A DNA stretch of 64,000 nt from Leptothrix sp. (in: b-proteobacteria) (GTDB taxonomy: Bacteria > Pseudomonadota > Gammaproteobacteria > Burkholderiales > Burkholderiaceae_C), in assembly GCA_013822265.1 (NCBI GenBank), contig PNKD01000007.1:1-64000 (forward strand), in the 5' to 3' direction. The translations under genes were made by a program, and so were the position numbers. Below the pieces are notes generated by a model. It did not search any database and had not been told where the DNA came from. It saw only the letters and a list, made by a program, of their open reading frames with translations. Below are positions 24,688 to 33,698 of the stretch, one piece after another (within the stretch, counting starts at the first letter, position 1; each line of letters begins with the position of its first letter).

Positions 24688-25626
24688 TCAGGGCCGTGCG
24701 GGCTTCGGTGCATTGCCTGGGCTGCCTAGGCTGGCCAAACACTCGGCCAGCACACCCGCCGCTTCGCCCATGCGCGGGCCGGGGCGGATCAGCATCTCGT
24801 AGCGCGTCGTCTCGAAGCCGCAGCGCTGGTTCTTCGCGATGGCCGGGATGGACTGCCAGCCTGGCCGGGCCGCCATGGCGGCCTGCTCGCGCTGCACGCC
24901 CATCACCACCTGCGGCTGCGCGCGCACCACGAACTCGGGGTTCAGCTTGGGGAAGGGGCCCAGGTCCGCCGGCACGATATTGTCAATGCCCAGCACCACC
25001 AGCGTTTCGCCTATGAAGGAACTGCGCCCGGCGGCGTAGGGGCCGCCACCGATCTCGAAGTACACACGCTGCCCGCGCCGCGCCGGCGGCACGCGTTCGG
25101 CGGCGGCGGCGATGTCGCGCTGGATGCGCTGCCACACCCGGTCGCCCTCGGCTGGCGTGCCCAGCAGCGTGGCTAACAGCACCAGGGTGCGACGCACGTC
25201 GGCATGGGTTTCCGATTTCAGGCGCAGCACCTTGAAGCCCAGGGCTTCCAGCCGGTCAATCGACCGGGCCGAGGTGGAGGCCAGCACCACGTCGGGTTTC
25301 AGCGCCGCGATGGTCTCGATCTGCGCATCGTCCAGCCCGCCCAGGCGCGGCAGAGCGGCCAATTCAGGCGGCCAATTGCTGTAGCGGTCAACACCCACCA
25401 AGCGGCGGCCACCCCCCAGCGCCCAGACCGATTCGGTCAGCGAAGGCAGCAGGCTGACGATGCGCTGCGGTGGGGTTGCGAAGCGGTGCTCGGTACCGCG
25501 GTCGTCGTGCAGCGCGGCGGGTGCGGCCTGGGCATGCACCACAGCCGAAGACCCCAACAGGGCCAGCAGGAGGCACCATTGAAGGCACCAGCGAAGGCTG
25601 GAACGAAGGAGGTCACGGATCATCAC
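24688..25626 (-). CDS. btuF: Periplasmic corrinoid-binding protein, BtuF-like
   Basis: A 312-residue class III binding protein. Residues 1-32 form a signal peptide (hydrophobic core then V-V-H-A-Q-A). It has R-I-V-S-L-L-P-S-L-T-E near residue 58, G-V-D-R-Y-S-N-W-P and K-P-D-V-V-L-A, as in BtuF. It would deliver cobalamin or cobinamide to the permease. ATG at 25626 or 25623, overlapping the cobU stop. Confidence 0.9.
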   Translation of the reverse strand: MMIRDLLRSSLRWCLQWCLLLALLGSSAVVHAQAAPAALHDDRGTEHRFATPPQRIVSLLPSLTESVWALGGGRRLVGVDRYSNWPPELAALPRLGGLDDAQIETIAALKPDVVLASTSARSIDRLEALGFKVLRLKSETHADVRRTLVLLATLLGTPAEGDRVWQRIQRDIAAAAERVPPARRGQRVYFEIGGGPYAAGRSSFIGETLVVLGIDNIVPADLGPFPKLNPEFVVRAQPQVVMGVQREQAAMAARPGWQSIPAIAKNQRCGFETTRYEMLIRPGPRMGEAAGVLAECLASLGSPGNAPKPARP

Positions 25627-26189
25627 GCCGGCCCCTTCACGGCCAGCGCACAGCCAGCCACCATCAAGGTCACGCGGAAGCAGCGTTCGGCCACCTGCTG
25701 GTGCAGACTGCCCAGCGCGGTGACGCAGGCCCGCGCCTCGCGCAACATCGGCAGCACGCCCAGGCCGATCTCGTTGGACACCAGGACCACCGGGCCCGGG
25801 CAGGCCTGCAACGCATCCAACAGCGCCTGTTGTTCTTGCTGCCAGGCGGCGTCATCCATGGCGGGTCCCTGGGGCGGCAGCAGGCACTGCGTGAGCCACA
25901 GCGTCAGGCAGTCCACCACCAGCAAGTGCTGCGGCCTGCTGTGCGCCTGCAGCGCAGCGGGCAGGGCACGCGGCACCTCCAGCGTGGCCAGTGCGGGCAC
26001 GCGTGCCGCCCGGTCTTGCTGATGGCGGCGGATGCAGGCCGCCATCTCGTCGTCGCCGGCCAGCGCGGTGGCCAGCAAGGTGGCGCGGCGCGCCGTGTCG
26101 GCCGCCAGCCAGGCGGCGGCGCGGCTTTCGGCAGTGCGCGACTTGCCGCTCTTGGCCCCGCCCAGGATCAATTCATGTTCGGGCTTCAC
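25623..26189 (-). CDS. cobU: Adenosylcobinamide kinase / guanylyltransferase
   Basis: A 188-residue bifunctional enzyme (CobP in Pseudomonas) that phosphorylates adenosylcobinamide and adds GMP. P-loop G-G-A-K-S-G-K-S near residue 9, V-V-D-C-L-T-L-W-L-T-Q, and V-L-V-S-N-E-I-G-L-G-V-L-P. Translation must begin at GTG 26189, since the nearest ATG (26176) is out of frame and the upstream cobB stop is at 26200-26202. The frame is also open upstream inside cobB but carries no family sequence there. Confidence 0.92.
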   Translation of the reverse strand: MKPEHELILGGAKSGKSRTAESRAAAWLAADTARRATLLATALAGDDEMAACIRRHQQDRAARVPALATLEVPRALPAALQAHSRPQHLLVVDCLTLWLTQCLLPPQGPAMDDAAWQQEQQALLDALQACPGPVVLVSNEIGLGVLPMLREARACVTALGSLHQQVAERCFRVTLMVAGCALAVKGPA

Positions 26190-26199
26190 GCTGCGTCCT

Positions 26200-27522
26200 T
26201 CAGTCCGGCAGGAACAGTTGCGCCGCCAGGGCTGGCGCTGACGCGAACCACGGATGGAACCAGCTGGCCTTGAGCGCGCCATATCGATAAATGGGCTCGC
26301 CGTCACCGGCGGCGGTGCCACGCGCCGGGCGCGTGCGCTGCCAGGGCACCAAGGGGGTGTCGAAGCGCGACCAGTGGAAGCTGTGGCCGCGCAGCGTCTG
26401 GCCTGGCGCCGCTTGCGGCCCCTGCGGCGCCCAGGCGTGCGGGCCCAGCGCGGCCAGCCGTTTGCCCAGCACCGCGGTGCCGGGCAGCAGGCCCCACAGC
26501 GCATGCGCGCTGCCGTTGCCGTCGACCAGCGTGTCGGCCAGCGCCATCATGCCGCCGCACTCGGCCCACACGGGGCGGCCAGCGGCCAGGTGCGCCGCCA
26601 GTTGTTCGCGCAGATCGGTGCGCTCGGCCAGCCGCACGGCATGCAGTTCGGGGTAGCCGCCGGGCAGCCACACGGCGTCGCAGTCGGGTAGGGCGTCGCC
26701 TGCCAACGGTGAGAAGAAGCGCAGATCCGCACCCATGTTGCGCAGCGTGTCCAGGTTGGCCGCATAGATGAAGGCAAAGGCTGCGTCGCGGGCCACCGAG
26801 ATGCGCCGGCCGGCCAGCAGCAGCGGCAACGCCGCTGCGGGCTCCGCAGTGGGCGGTTGCCATTGCGGCCAATCCGCCAATGGCCGGCTGCCCAGCGGCG
26901 TGGCCGCCAGCGCATCGGCCGCGCGGTCCAGCCTGTCCAGGGCGTCGGGCAATTCGGCTGCGCCTGCCAGCCCCAGATGGCGCGACGGCAATGTGAAGCC
27001 ATCGTCGCGCATCAGCGCGCCGCACCAGGGCATGCGCTCGCCCACGGCCTGCTGCAACATCTGCGCATGGCGAGCGCCGGCCACGCGGTTGGCCATCACG
27101 CCGGCCCAGGGCAGGCCAGGGCGCCAGGTCTGCAGGCCGTGCGCGACGGCGGCCAAGGTGCCGGCCATGGCCGAAGCGTCCACCACTGCCAGCACCGGCA
27201 CCCCGAAGCGCAGCGCCAGGTCGGCTGCACTGGGCTCGCCGTCGTGCAGGCCCATCACGCCTTCGATGACCACCAGATCGACCTCGGCCGCAGCATGGAC
27301 CAGGCGTTGCGCGCAATCGGCTTCGCCGTTGATCCACAAGTCCAGTCCATGCACCGGTGCACCGCTGGCCAGGGCCAGCCACTGCGGGTCCAGGAAGTCG
27401 GGCCCGCACTTGAAGGCCCGCACCCGGGCGCCGGCGCGCGCATGGCGCCGCGCCAATGCGCAAGCGAGCGTGGTCTTGCCCTGGCCCGAGGCCGGGGCAG
27501 CGATGAGGACGGCGGCAGTCAT
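26200..27522 (-). CDS. cobB: Cobyrinate a,c-diamide synthase
   Basis: A 440-residue CobB/CbiA enzyme. N-terminal P-loop A-S-G-Q-G-K-T-T near residue 12, F-K-C-G-P-D-F-L-D-P, E-G-V-M-G-L-H-D-G; glutaminase half with Cys in A-E-C-G-G-M-M-A-L and His in G-H-S-F-H-W-S. It amidates the a and c side chains of (hydrogeno)cobyrinate, which implies de novo synthesis or cobyrinate salvage. Start at 27522, where similarity begins; 23 bp separate it from the btuB stop. Confidence 0.94.
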   Translation of the reverse strand: MTAAVLIAAPASGQGKTTLACALARRHARAGARVRAFKCGPDFLDPQWLALASGAPVHGLDLWINGEADCAQRLVHAAAEVDLVVIEGVMGLHDGEPSAADLALRFGVPVLAVVDASAMAGTLAAVAHGLQTWRPGLPWAGVMANRVAGARHAQMLQQAVGERMPWCGALMRDDGFTLPSRHLGLAGAAELPDALDRLDRAADALAATPLGSRPLADWPQWQPPTAEPAAALPLLLAGRRISVARDAAFAFIYAANLDTLRNMGADLRFFSPLAGDALPDCDAVWLPGGYPELHAVRLAERTDLREQLAAHLAAGRPVWAECGGMMALADTLVDGNGSAHALWGLLPGTAVLGKRLAALGPHAWAPQGPQAAPGQTLRGHSFHWSRFDTPLVPWQRTRPARGTAAGDGEPIYRYGALKASWFHPWFASAPALAAQLFLPD

Positions 27523-27545
27523 GGGCGCTTGCGCTTGGCCGTCGC

Positions 27546-29438
27546 TCAGGGCGTGGTCCAACGCAGGGTCACTTGCCCGTTGCGCCCGGCCGTGGCGTAG
27601 GTGCGTGCCAACTGGTAGTCCTTGTCGGCCAGGTTGTCGATGCGCGCTTCCAGCGCCAGCCCTGGCATCAGCGTCGTGCTGGCAAACAGATTCAGCAGCG
27701 CATAGCCGCCCAGGCGCTGGGTGTTGGTGGCGTTGTCGAAGCGGGCACCGGCAGCCTGCACCTCGGCGCCCAAGGTCCAGCCGGCCAGTAGGGTGTCGGC
27801 ACCGAAAGTGGCCAGTTTCTTCGCGCGGCGGGCCAGCACCTTGTCGGTGTCGGCATTGCGCGGGTCGTGCCAGTCGATCGAACCGCGCAGCGCCACGGCG
27901 CCCCACTGCGTGCGGCCGGCCAGCGTCACGCCTTTCAGCTCGGCGCGGCCGACGTTGACATAGCAGCCGAACGAATCGACGCAGGGCCCGGGCGGTCCGA
28001 AGTTGATAAGGTTGCTGATCTTGTTGTCCCAGGCGGTCACGCTGGCCTCGCTGCCGGCTGCTGCCCAGCGCAGGCCCAGTTCGACGTTGCGGCCGGTCTC
28101 GGGCACCAGGGCCGGGTTGCCGTACTTGCTGAAGCGCTGGTACAGCGTGGGCACGCGGAACGAGGTGGCGGCCGATGCGGTCAGCCGCCACTGCGGCGCG
28201 TAGGCCCAGCCCCAGGCCAGGCTGCCAGTGCTCTTGCCGCCGAACTCGCTGTCTTCGTCGTGCCGCACATGGGCCTGCAGGCCGTGGGCGCCGAAGTCAC
28301 CGCGCCAGCCCAGTCCGATGGCGTCCTGGTGGCGCTTGCCACGCAGGTTGGCCGAGAAGGCCGTGGCGGGGTGGAACAGTTCATCGTTGCGGCGTTCGAG
28401 CGTGCCGGTGAGCAGGTGGGTGCCGATGCGCTGTTCGTGCTGCAGCGTGATGTTCTCCAGCGTGGTTTCGGTGCGGTAGAAGCTGGGCTGGGTCTCGTAG
28501 GTGCTGGCGGTCTGGCCCACCTGCGCGCGCGTGGTCGCATCGGCGTTCCAGCGGCCCTCCCAGGCCAGGCTGCCGGTGCGCAGCGTGTGGTGGTTCTGGT
28601 CATCGGCCGTGGCTGAGCTGTCGTAGCCGGAGCGCAGCTTGGTGGCCAGCAGTGATGCGTCCACCCGATGCGCTGCGCTCCCCTGGTACCCGAGGCGTCC
28701 TTGCACCGAACTGCGCCTCCAGCCGTCCTTGTCGGTGTTGTGCCCTGCAGCGGCCGCCGTGCGCGCATCGAAGCCGTCGCTGCGGCCATGCCCGGCTGAG
28801 AGCGAATAGTCCAGCGCATCGACCGAACCGCTGATGCCGGCGCGCGACTGCACGGTGTTGTACGAACCGATCGTCAAGGCTGCCGTCGGTCGCGCCGCAC
28901 CCTTGCCGCGCTTGGTAAAGAGCTGCACCACGCCGGCCACCGCATCGGACCCGTACACCGCTGCCGCCGGGCCGCGCAGCACTTCGATGCGCTCGATCTG
29001 GTCCAGCGGGATCTGCTCCCACGCAGCGCCACCGGTGGACTGCGAGTCGACCCGCACGCCGTCGATGTAGACGGCCGTGTGGTGGGTCTCGCTGCCCCGG
29101 ACGAAGAGGCTCGTGGTGGTGCCGGGGCCGCCGTTGCGGGCGAATTCGATGCCGGGCAGGCGGGCCAGCAGGTCGGCCACGCCGAAGGCGCCGCTGCGTT
29201 CGATGTCCTCGCGTTCGACGACGGAGACATCGGCCAGCACCGACGACAAGGGTTGCGGCGTGCGGTTGGCGGTGATCACCACCCGTTCCAGCGTGGTGGC
29301 CGTGGGCCGTGCTTGCGCCCAGCTAGCATGGGGCCACAGAAGGGGCGCGGCAACGGCAGAAAGGCCAATGACGAGGGAATGCGCGAATGGCGTGCGCGCG
29401 CGCACTGCAGCCCGCAGGCGAGGGATCGAAGAGGACAT
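27546..29438 (-). CDS. btuB: TonB-dependent vitamin B12 receptor BtuB
   Basis: A 630-residue outer-membrane receptor. Signal peptide ~1-40 (ending S-W-A-Q-A), then a TonB-box-like L-E-R-V-V-I-T-A, plug domain with D-L-L-A-R-L-P-G-I-E, F-V-R-G, D-G-V-R-V, and R-I-E-V-L-R-G-P-A-A-A-V-Y-G-S-D-A-V-A-G-V, and a long barrel ending V-T-L-R-W-T-T-P. The start at 29438 gives the proper signal peptide. First gene of the corrinoid operon, directly behind the cobalamin riboswitch. Confidence 0.93.
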   Translation of the reverse strand: MSSSIPRLRAAVRARTPFAHSLVIGLSAVAAPLLWPHASWAQARPTATTLERVVITANRTPQPLSSVLADVSVVEREDIERSGAFGVADLLARLPGIEFARNGGPGTTTSLFVRGSETHHTAVYIDGVRVDSQSTGGAAWEQIPLDQIERIEVLRGPAAAVYGSDAVAGVVQLFTKRGKGAARPTAALTIGSYNTVQSRAGISGSVDALDYSLSAGHGRSDGFDARTAAAAGHNTDKDGWRRSSVQGRLGYQGSAAHRVDASLLATKLRSGYDSSATADDQNHHTLRTGSLAWEGRWNADATTRAQVGQTASTYETQPSFYRTETTLENITLQHEQRIGTHLLTGTLERRNDELFHPATAFSANLRGKRHQDAIGLGWRGDFGAHGLQAHVRHDEDSEFGGKSTGSLAWGWAYAPQWRLTASAATSFRVPTLYQRFSKYGNPALVPETGRNVELGLRWAAAGSEASVTAWDNKISNLINFGPPGPCVDSFGCYVNVGRAELKGVTLAGRTQWGAVALRGSIDWHDPRNADTDKVLARRAKKLATFGADTLLAGWTLGAEVQAAGARFDNATNTQRLGGYALLNLFASTTLMPGLALEARIDNLADKDYQLARTYATAGRNGQVTLRWTTP

Positions 29439-29514
29439 GGAAGGACCCGATGCACAAGCGCACCCGGCCGCTTCCCCGCAGCCCGGCGCAAACAGGAGCG
29501 CCACTTGCGCGGCG

Positions 29515-29705
29515 CACCACCTCGTTGGCCGGTATCCGGGCTGGCGGAGACGACCCGTGTGTCCTTCCCAGGAAGCCAGGCTTCCCAGTGGATTCGACAC
29601 GAGCGGGGGATCAGTCAGATCCCCGTCCGCTTACCGTTGCGGGGGCAGCTCAGGTTGGGGCTTTGGCCGAAGCGACGTCGGCCCTTCCTGATTCCCGTTG
29701 AACTG
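29515..29705 (-). promoter_or_regulatory. Cobalamin riboswitch (adenosylcobalamin aptamer)
   Basis: Read on the minus strand. The 5' part begins ACGGGAATC near 29699; the conserved core G-C-T-G-C-C-C-C-C-G-C-A-A-C-G-G-T-A-A-G lies at about 29630-29650, a C-A-C-T-G-G element follows near 29590, and the B12 box AGCCCGGATACCGGCC is at 29527-29542. All canonical parts are in order. It lies ~75 bp before the btuB ATG, so it would shut off btuB and the downstream cob/btu genes when cobalamin is plentiful. No T-run terminator is visible, so control of translation initiation is more likely. Confidence 0.93.
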
Positions 29706-29982
29706 CGGCTGCACGAATGCAGCCACGAGCACCAACGGGCAGATCATAGCCTGCTGGGGAGGTGCGCTCGTCACGCCTGCAACGGAGGCCGTGACCGCCG
29801 CTTCACGAAAGTACAGCTCAGTTTTTGTGCGGTGGACTGTTGTGGGCCGGCCATCGGCGCAAGCGGTGAGTTGCCTGCAGGCGGCGCGGCGCGTCGATCT
29901 TGGCGCGGTAGCGAGGACTGCGCCGGCCGGCGAGTTTCATCGCAACGACACATCCCTGTCACGTAGCCTGCCGAGACTCTGC

Positions 29983-30006
29983 CTCCAGATATCTAGACAT
30001 CTGGAG
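29983..30006. promoter_or_regulatory. PhnF (GntR/HutC-type) operator before phnF
   Basis: A 24-bp inverted repeat with 11 of 12 positions paired; the left arm reads CTCCAGATATCT and the right arm AGACATCTGGAG. The centre, TATCTAGACA, resembles the T-x-T-A-x-A-C-A cores bound by HutC/PhnF regulators. It ends 5 bp before the GTG of phnF, overlapping its ribosome site, so autorepression is expected. The 277 bp from the riboswitch to this site hold no gene. Confidence 0.7.
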
Positions 30007-30011
30007 ACGAA

Positions 30012-30740
30012 GTGATTCAACGTGGCACCGGCGAGACCGTCTACCGACAAGTCCAGCGACAGCTCGAAGCCGAGATCCGATCGCTGCACCGCCCGGGCGA
30101 TGCGCTGCCGCCCGAAGCGGCGCTGGCCGAACGCTTCGGCGTCAACCGGCACACCTTGCGCCGGGCCCTGGAAGGGCTGATCGCCGAGGGCTGGGTCGAG
30201 CGCCGGCATGGCATGGGCAGCTTCGTGCTGCACAAGCCGCTGGACTACGACATCGGCCAGCGCACCCGTTTCACCGAGACCCTGGAAGCCCAGGGCCGGA
30301 CCACGGAGAGCACGGTCCTGCGCAAGCTGCGCATCCCCGCCCAGGGCGGCGTGGCCCAGCGCCTGCAGCTCGACGAGGGCGAGCCGGTGGCCTGGATCGA
30401 GACGCTGCGCAGCGTCGACGGTGCCCCGTTCTGCGTCATCTCGCACTACCTGCCGCTGGCGCTGCTGCCGGGCGTGCTGGACGACTACACCGGCGGGTCA
30501 CTGCACGAATTCATCGAAACACAGCATGGCTGGCGCTTGAAGCGCACCGAGAGTCTGGTCTCGGGGGCGCTCCCGCAAGGCGATGACGCCAGCCTGTTGG
30601 CGATGCCGGCGAATCTGCCCGTGCTTCGCGTCAAGAGCGTCAACGTGCGCGACCGGGATGGAGCCCCGGTCGAGTACGCCCTGACTCGGTTCCGCGCAGA
30701 CCGCATGCAACTGCGCTTTTCCCCGTCATCAACCCCTTGA
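30012..30740 (+). CDS. phnF: Phosphonate operon regulator PhnF (GntR/HutC family)
   Basis: A 242-residue regulator. N-terminal winged HTH (Y-R-Q-V-Q-R-Q-L-E-A-E-I, L-P-P-E-A-A-L-A-E-R-F-G-V-N-R-H-T-L-R-R-A-L), then a UTRA ligand domain. It starts at GTG 30012, the only in-frame start consistent with the HTH beginning at residue ~5. It controls the phn genes that follow; phnD begins 49 bp later. Confidence 0.92.
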   Translation: MIQRGTGETVYRQVQRQLEAEIRSLHRPGDALPPEAALAERFGVNRHTLRRALEGLIAEGWVERRHGMGSFVLHKPLDYDIGQRTRFTETLEAQGRTTESTVLRKLRIPAQGGVAQRLQLDEGEPVAWIETLRSVDGAPFCVISHYLPLALLPGVLDDYTGGSLHEFIETQHGWRLKRTESLVSGALPQGDDASLLAMPANLPVLRVKSVNVRDRDGAPVEYALTRFRADRMQLRFSPSSTP

Positions 30741-30789
30741 ACCTTGCTAGTTCCCGACTGAAACCATCGACCTTACAGGAGCGTCATCA

Positions 30790-31737
30790 ATGTATCGCAA
30801 AGCCTTCCTACGCACAGCGCTCGCCATGGCCATCGGCCTGGCCGGCGTTGCTTCCACCACCAGCGCCTTCGCCCAGGCCCAGCATGACGGCAGTGCCGGC
30901 AAGCCCCTGCGTGTGATCCTTGTGCCCGCCGACGGCGGTACCGAAGACGGCACCAAGAAGGACTTCCAGCCCATCTTCGGCGCCATCGGCCAGGCCACCG
31001 GCCTGACCTTCGACATCAAGGTCGGCCAGAGCTACTCGGCCGTGGTCGAAGCCATGTGCAACGGCGCCGCCGACATCGCCTGGTACGGCCCCGCCAGCTA
31101 CCTGCAGGCCAAGGCCCGTGGCTGCTCGGAACTGCTGGCGCTGGCCGTTCGCCACGGCGAGTCGGTCTACTACTCGGGCATCTTTGCGCGCACCGATGCG
31201 GGCATCAATGGTGTCGCCGATCTCAAGGGCAAGCGTATCGCCTTGGGCGACGTGAACTCTACGTCGAGCTTCAACGTCCCGGTGGCGATGATGATTGCCG
31301 GCGGCGTGGACCCGTCCCGCCAGGCCGGCGCCATCAACATGGCCGGCAGCCATGCCAACGTGCTGAAGGCGCTGGCCGAGGGGCTGGTGGACGCCGGTGG
31401 CGCCTCCTTCGACTCGTTCGAGAAGGCCGTCAACGCCAAGGCCCTGGACCCGAGCAAGGTCAAGGTCATCGCCAAGAGCACGCCGATCCCGTACCCGCCG
31501 CTGGCGATCCACCCCAAGGTGAATGATGGCGTCAAGGCCAAGCTGCGCGACGCCTTCAACAACATCGACAAGCTGCCCGGCATCACGAAGGACCAGATCC
31601 GCGGCTACGGCGGCGGCAAGGTCGACGGCTACACCGCCCGTGTCAGCGAAGCCGACATGGCGGCCGCCGGGAAGATGTTCGAGCTGGTCACCGACACGGT
31701 GAAGACCGACATCATGAAGAAGGCCAGCGCGCGCTGA
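30790..31737 (+). CDS. phnD: Phosphonate ABC transporter substrate-binding protein
   Basis: A 315-residue periplasmic protein. Signal peptide ~1-29 (ending A-F-A-Q-A). PhnD motifs follow: G-Q-S-Y-S-A-V-V-E-A-M, D-I-A-W-Y-G-P-A-S-Y, L-A-V-R-H-G, and the sulfate/phosphonate-pocket stretch G-D-V-N-S-T-S-S-F-N-V-P. It binds alkylphosphonates for PhnCE. An AGGAG ribosome site precedes the ATG. An 83-bp spacer separates it from phnC; part of this region is echoed, degraded, at 41.9 kb. Confidence 0.94.
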   Translation: MYRKAFLRTALAMAIGLAGVASTTSAFAQAQHDGSAGKPLRVILVPADGGTEDGTKKDFQPIFGAIGQATGLTFDIKVGQSYSAVVEAMCNGAADIAWYGPASYLQAKARGCSELLALAVRHGESVYYSGIFARTDAGINGVADLKGKRIALGDVNSTSSFNVPVAMMIAGGVDPSRQAGAINMAGSHANVLKALAEGLVDAGGASFDSFEKAVNAKALDPSKVKVIAKSTPIPYPPLAIHPKVNDGVKAKLRDAFNNIDKLPGITKDQIRGYGGGKVDGYTARVSEADMAAAGKMFELVTDTVKTDIMKKASAR

Positions 31738-31820
31738 GCCCGGCTTCGAGAGCAAACCCCACCACCGAGTCACCTGCGCGGGCCAGCCCCGCCAGGTGCT
31801 CCAGCCACGCGGAGCCATCC

Positions 31821-32639
31821 ATGATCGAATTCCACCATCTCGGCAAGACCTGGCCTGACGGCACGCGGGCGCTGTCCGAAGTCAGCCTGCAGGTGCCGCG
31901 TGGCCAGTTCTGCGTCGTGCTCGGGCCCTCGGGCGCCGGCAAGTCGACACTGCTGCGCGCAGTGAACGGGCTGATGCGGCCGACCGAAGGCCAGCTGATG
32001 ATCGACGGCATCGAGTTCAACGCCGACACCGAGCGCGCCCTGCGCCAGCGCGTGGCGATGATCCACCAGCACTTCAACCTGACGCAGCGCATGAGCGTGG
32101 CCGGCAACGTGCTGGCCGGGCTGCTGCCCGTGGTGTCCACCGGTCGTGCGCTGCTCGGCTGGTTCACGCCCGAACACCGGGCCAAGGCCTGTGCGCTGCT
32201 GGAACGCGTCGGCCTCGACCCGCGGCACCTGCGGCGCCGCGCCGGCGAACTCTCCGGTGGCCAGCAGCAGCGGGTGGGCATCGCCCGAGCCTTCATGCTC
32301 GACCCCGAGGTGGTGCTCGCCGACGAACCGGTGGCCAGCCTCGACCCCAAGATCTCGCGCGACATCCTCACCCTCGTGCGCGAGGCGGCCCGCGAACGCA
32401 ACACCACCGTGCTGTGCAGCCTGCACCAGGTGGACCTGGCGCGCGAATTCGGTGACCGCATCGTCGGCATGCGCGACGGCCGCGTCGTCTTCGACGGCAC
32501 GCCGGCGGAGTTCACCGACGAGCGTGTGCAGCAGCTCTATGCCGGCGCGCACTGGGACGACCAGCCGACCGACGAGGACACCGGCACACCGGTCACGTCG
32601 TCGCTGACGGCCGACGGCCGCCAGCCGCTGGCCGCATGA
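31821..32639 (+). CDS. phnC: Phosphonate ABC transporter ATP-binding protein
   Basis: A 272-residue ATPase: Walker A G-P-S-G-A-G-K-S-T, Q-loop H-Q-H-F-N-L, signature L-S-G-G-Q-Q-Q-R-V, Walker B V-V-L-A-D-E-P-V-A-S-L-D. It energises phosphonate import. The last ~25 residues are a polar tail. Order D-C-E differs from E. coli C-D-E. ATG preceded by GGAG. Confidence 0.94.
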   Translation: MIEFHHLGKTWPDGTRALSEVSLQVPRGQFCVVLGPSGAGKSTLLRAVNGLMRPTEGQLMIDGIEFNADTERALRQRVAMIHQHFNLTQRMSVAGNVLAGLLPVVSTGRALLGWFTPEHRAKACALLERVGLDPRHLRRRAGELSGGQQQRVGIARAFMLDPEVVLADEPVASLDPKISRDILTLVREAARERNTTVLCSLHQVDLAREFGDRIVGMRDGRVVFDGTPAEFTDERVQQLYAGAHWDDQPTDEDTGTPVTSSLTADGRQPLAA

Positions 32640-32664
32640 GCCGACGCCCTACGGAGTGAACACC

Positions 32665-33690
32665 ATGCTTGCCAAGCCCATCCCCGTGCCCCCACAGGGC
32701 ACACAACTTGAATGGCGGCTCGACCCGCCCTACAGCGCGAAGCACCTGCTCGTCGTGATCGGCCTGCTGGCACTGCTGCTGTGGACCGGACACCGCACTG
32801 AGATGGACCGCATGGTCGCGATGAGCGTGCAGGCCGTCGGCAAGATGATCGGTCTGGCCGACGACTCGCAGGTCGTTCGCGGCCTGTCACGGGTCGGCAG
32901 CTCGATGTGGCCGCCCGCCATCGGCGAACAGGAAGACGTAGCCCGCCTGCCCGGGCTGGACCGCGACCGCTTGCCGCCTTTCGCCTACATCGAAGTTCAG
33001 GAGCGCAAGGAGCAGCGCCTGAATCCGCAGTCCCTGCAGATGGAGGTCAGCGTCGAGCGCATCGAGACCCTGGTCAAGCCGATCGGCTACCTGTGGACCG
33101 TCACGGTGAAGATGCTGGAGACGCTGGAGATCGCGCTGTGGGGCACCATCCTGTCGGTGCTGCTGTCGGTGCCGCTGGCCTACTTCGCGGCGCGCAACTA
33201 CACCCCCTACCGGGCGACCTACACGCTGGCGCGCGGCACGATCAGCCTGCTGCGTTCGGCACCCGAGCTGATCGTCGCGCTGTTCCTGGTGCTGGCCTAC
33301 GGTTTCGGGCCGATTGCCGGTGTGCTGGCGCTCGGGCTGCACGCGGCCGGCTTTCTCGGCAAGTTCTACGCCGAGGACATCGAGAACGCCGACAAGAAGC
33401 CGCAGGAGGCGCTGGAGGCCATCGGCGCCGGCAAGCTCAAGACGCTGTGGTACGGCGTGATGCCGCAGGTGGTGCCGCAGTACATCGCCTACACGCTCTA
33501 CATCCTGGACCGCAACGTGCGCATGGCCACCGTCATCGGCCTGGTGGGCGCAGGCGGCATCGGCCAGGAGCTGAAGGGCCGCTTCGACATGTTCCAGTAC
33601 GACCACGTGGCGACCATCCTGATCGCGATCTTCATCGTGGTCTTCCTGCTCGACCAATTCTCGGCCCGCCTGCGCGCGCGGCTGATGTGA
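32665..33690 (+). CDS. phnE: Phosphonate ABC transporter permease
   Basis: A 341-residue permease, longer than the ~260 residues of E. coli PhnE because of an N-terminal region holding one helix (~25-45) and a ~90-residue loop before the core. The core has the family motifs E-T-L-E-I-A-L-W-G-T, L-L-R-S-A-P-E-L-I and the EAA loop E-A-L-E-A-I-G-A-G-K-L-K. ATG 32665 has GGAG 8 bp upstream; a GTG at 32656 is less likely because it overlaps that site. Confidence 0.93.
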   Translation: MLAKPIPVPPQGTQLEWRLDPPYSAKHLLVVIGLLALLLWTGHRTEMDRMVAMSVQAVGKMIGLADDSQVVRGLSRVGSSMWPPAIGEQEDVARLPGLDRDRLPPFAYIEVQERKEQRLNPQSLQMEVSVERIETLVKPIGYLWTVTVKMLETLEIALWGTILSVLLSVPLAYFAARNYTPYRATYTLARGTISLLRSAPELIVALFLVLAYGFGPIAGVLALGLHAAGFLGKFYAEDIENADKKPQEALEAIGAGKLKTLWYGVMPQVVPQYIAYTLYILDRNVRMATVIGLVGAGGIGQELKGRFDMFQYDHVATILIAIFIVVFLLDQFSARLRARLM

Positions 33691-33698
33691 GGACGCTT

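Noticed and set aside
15838-29438. Long plus-strand and alternate-frame ORFs across the cobalamin operon
   Set aside because: They are high-GC shadow frames, rich in Arg/Ala/Pro, without domains, opposite clearly conserved genes.
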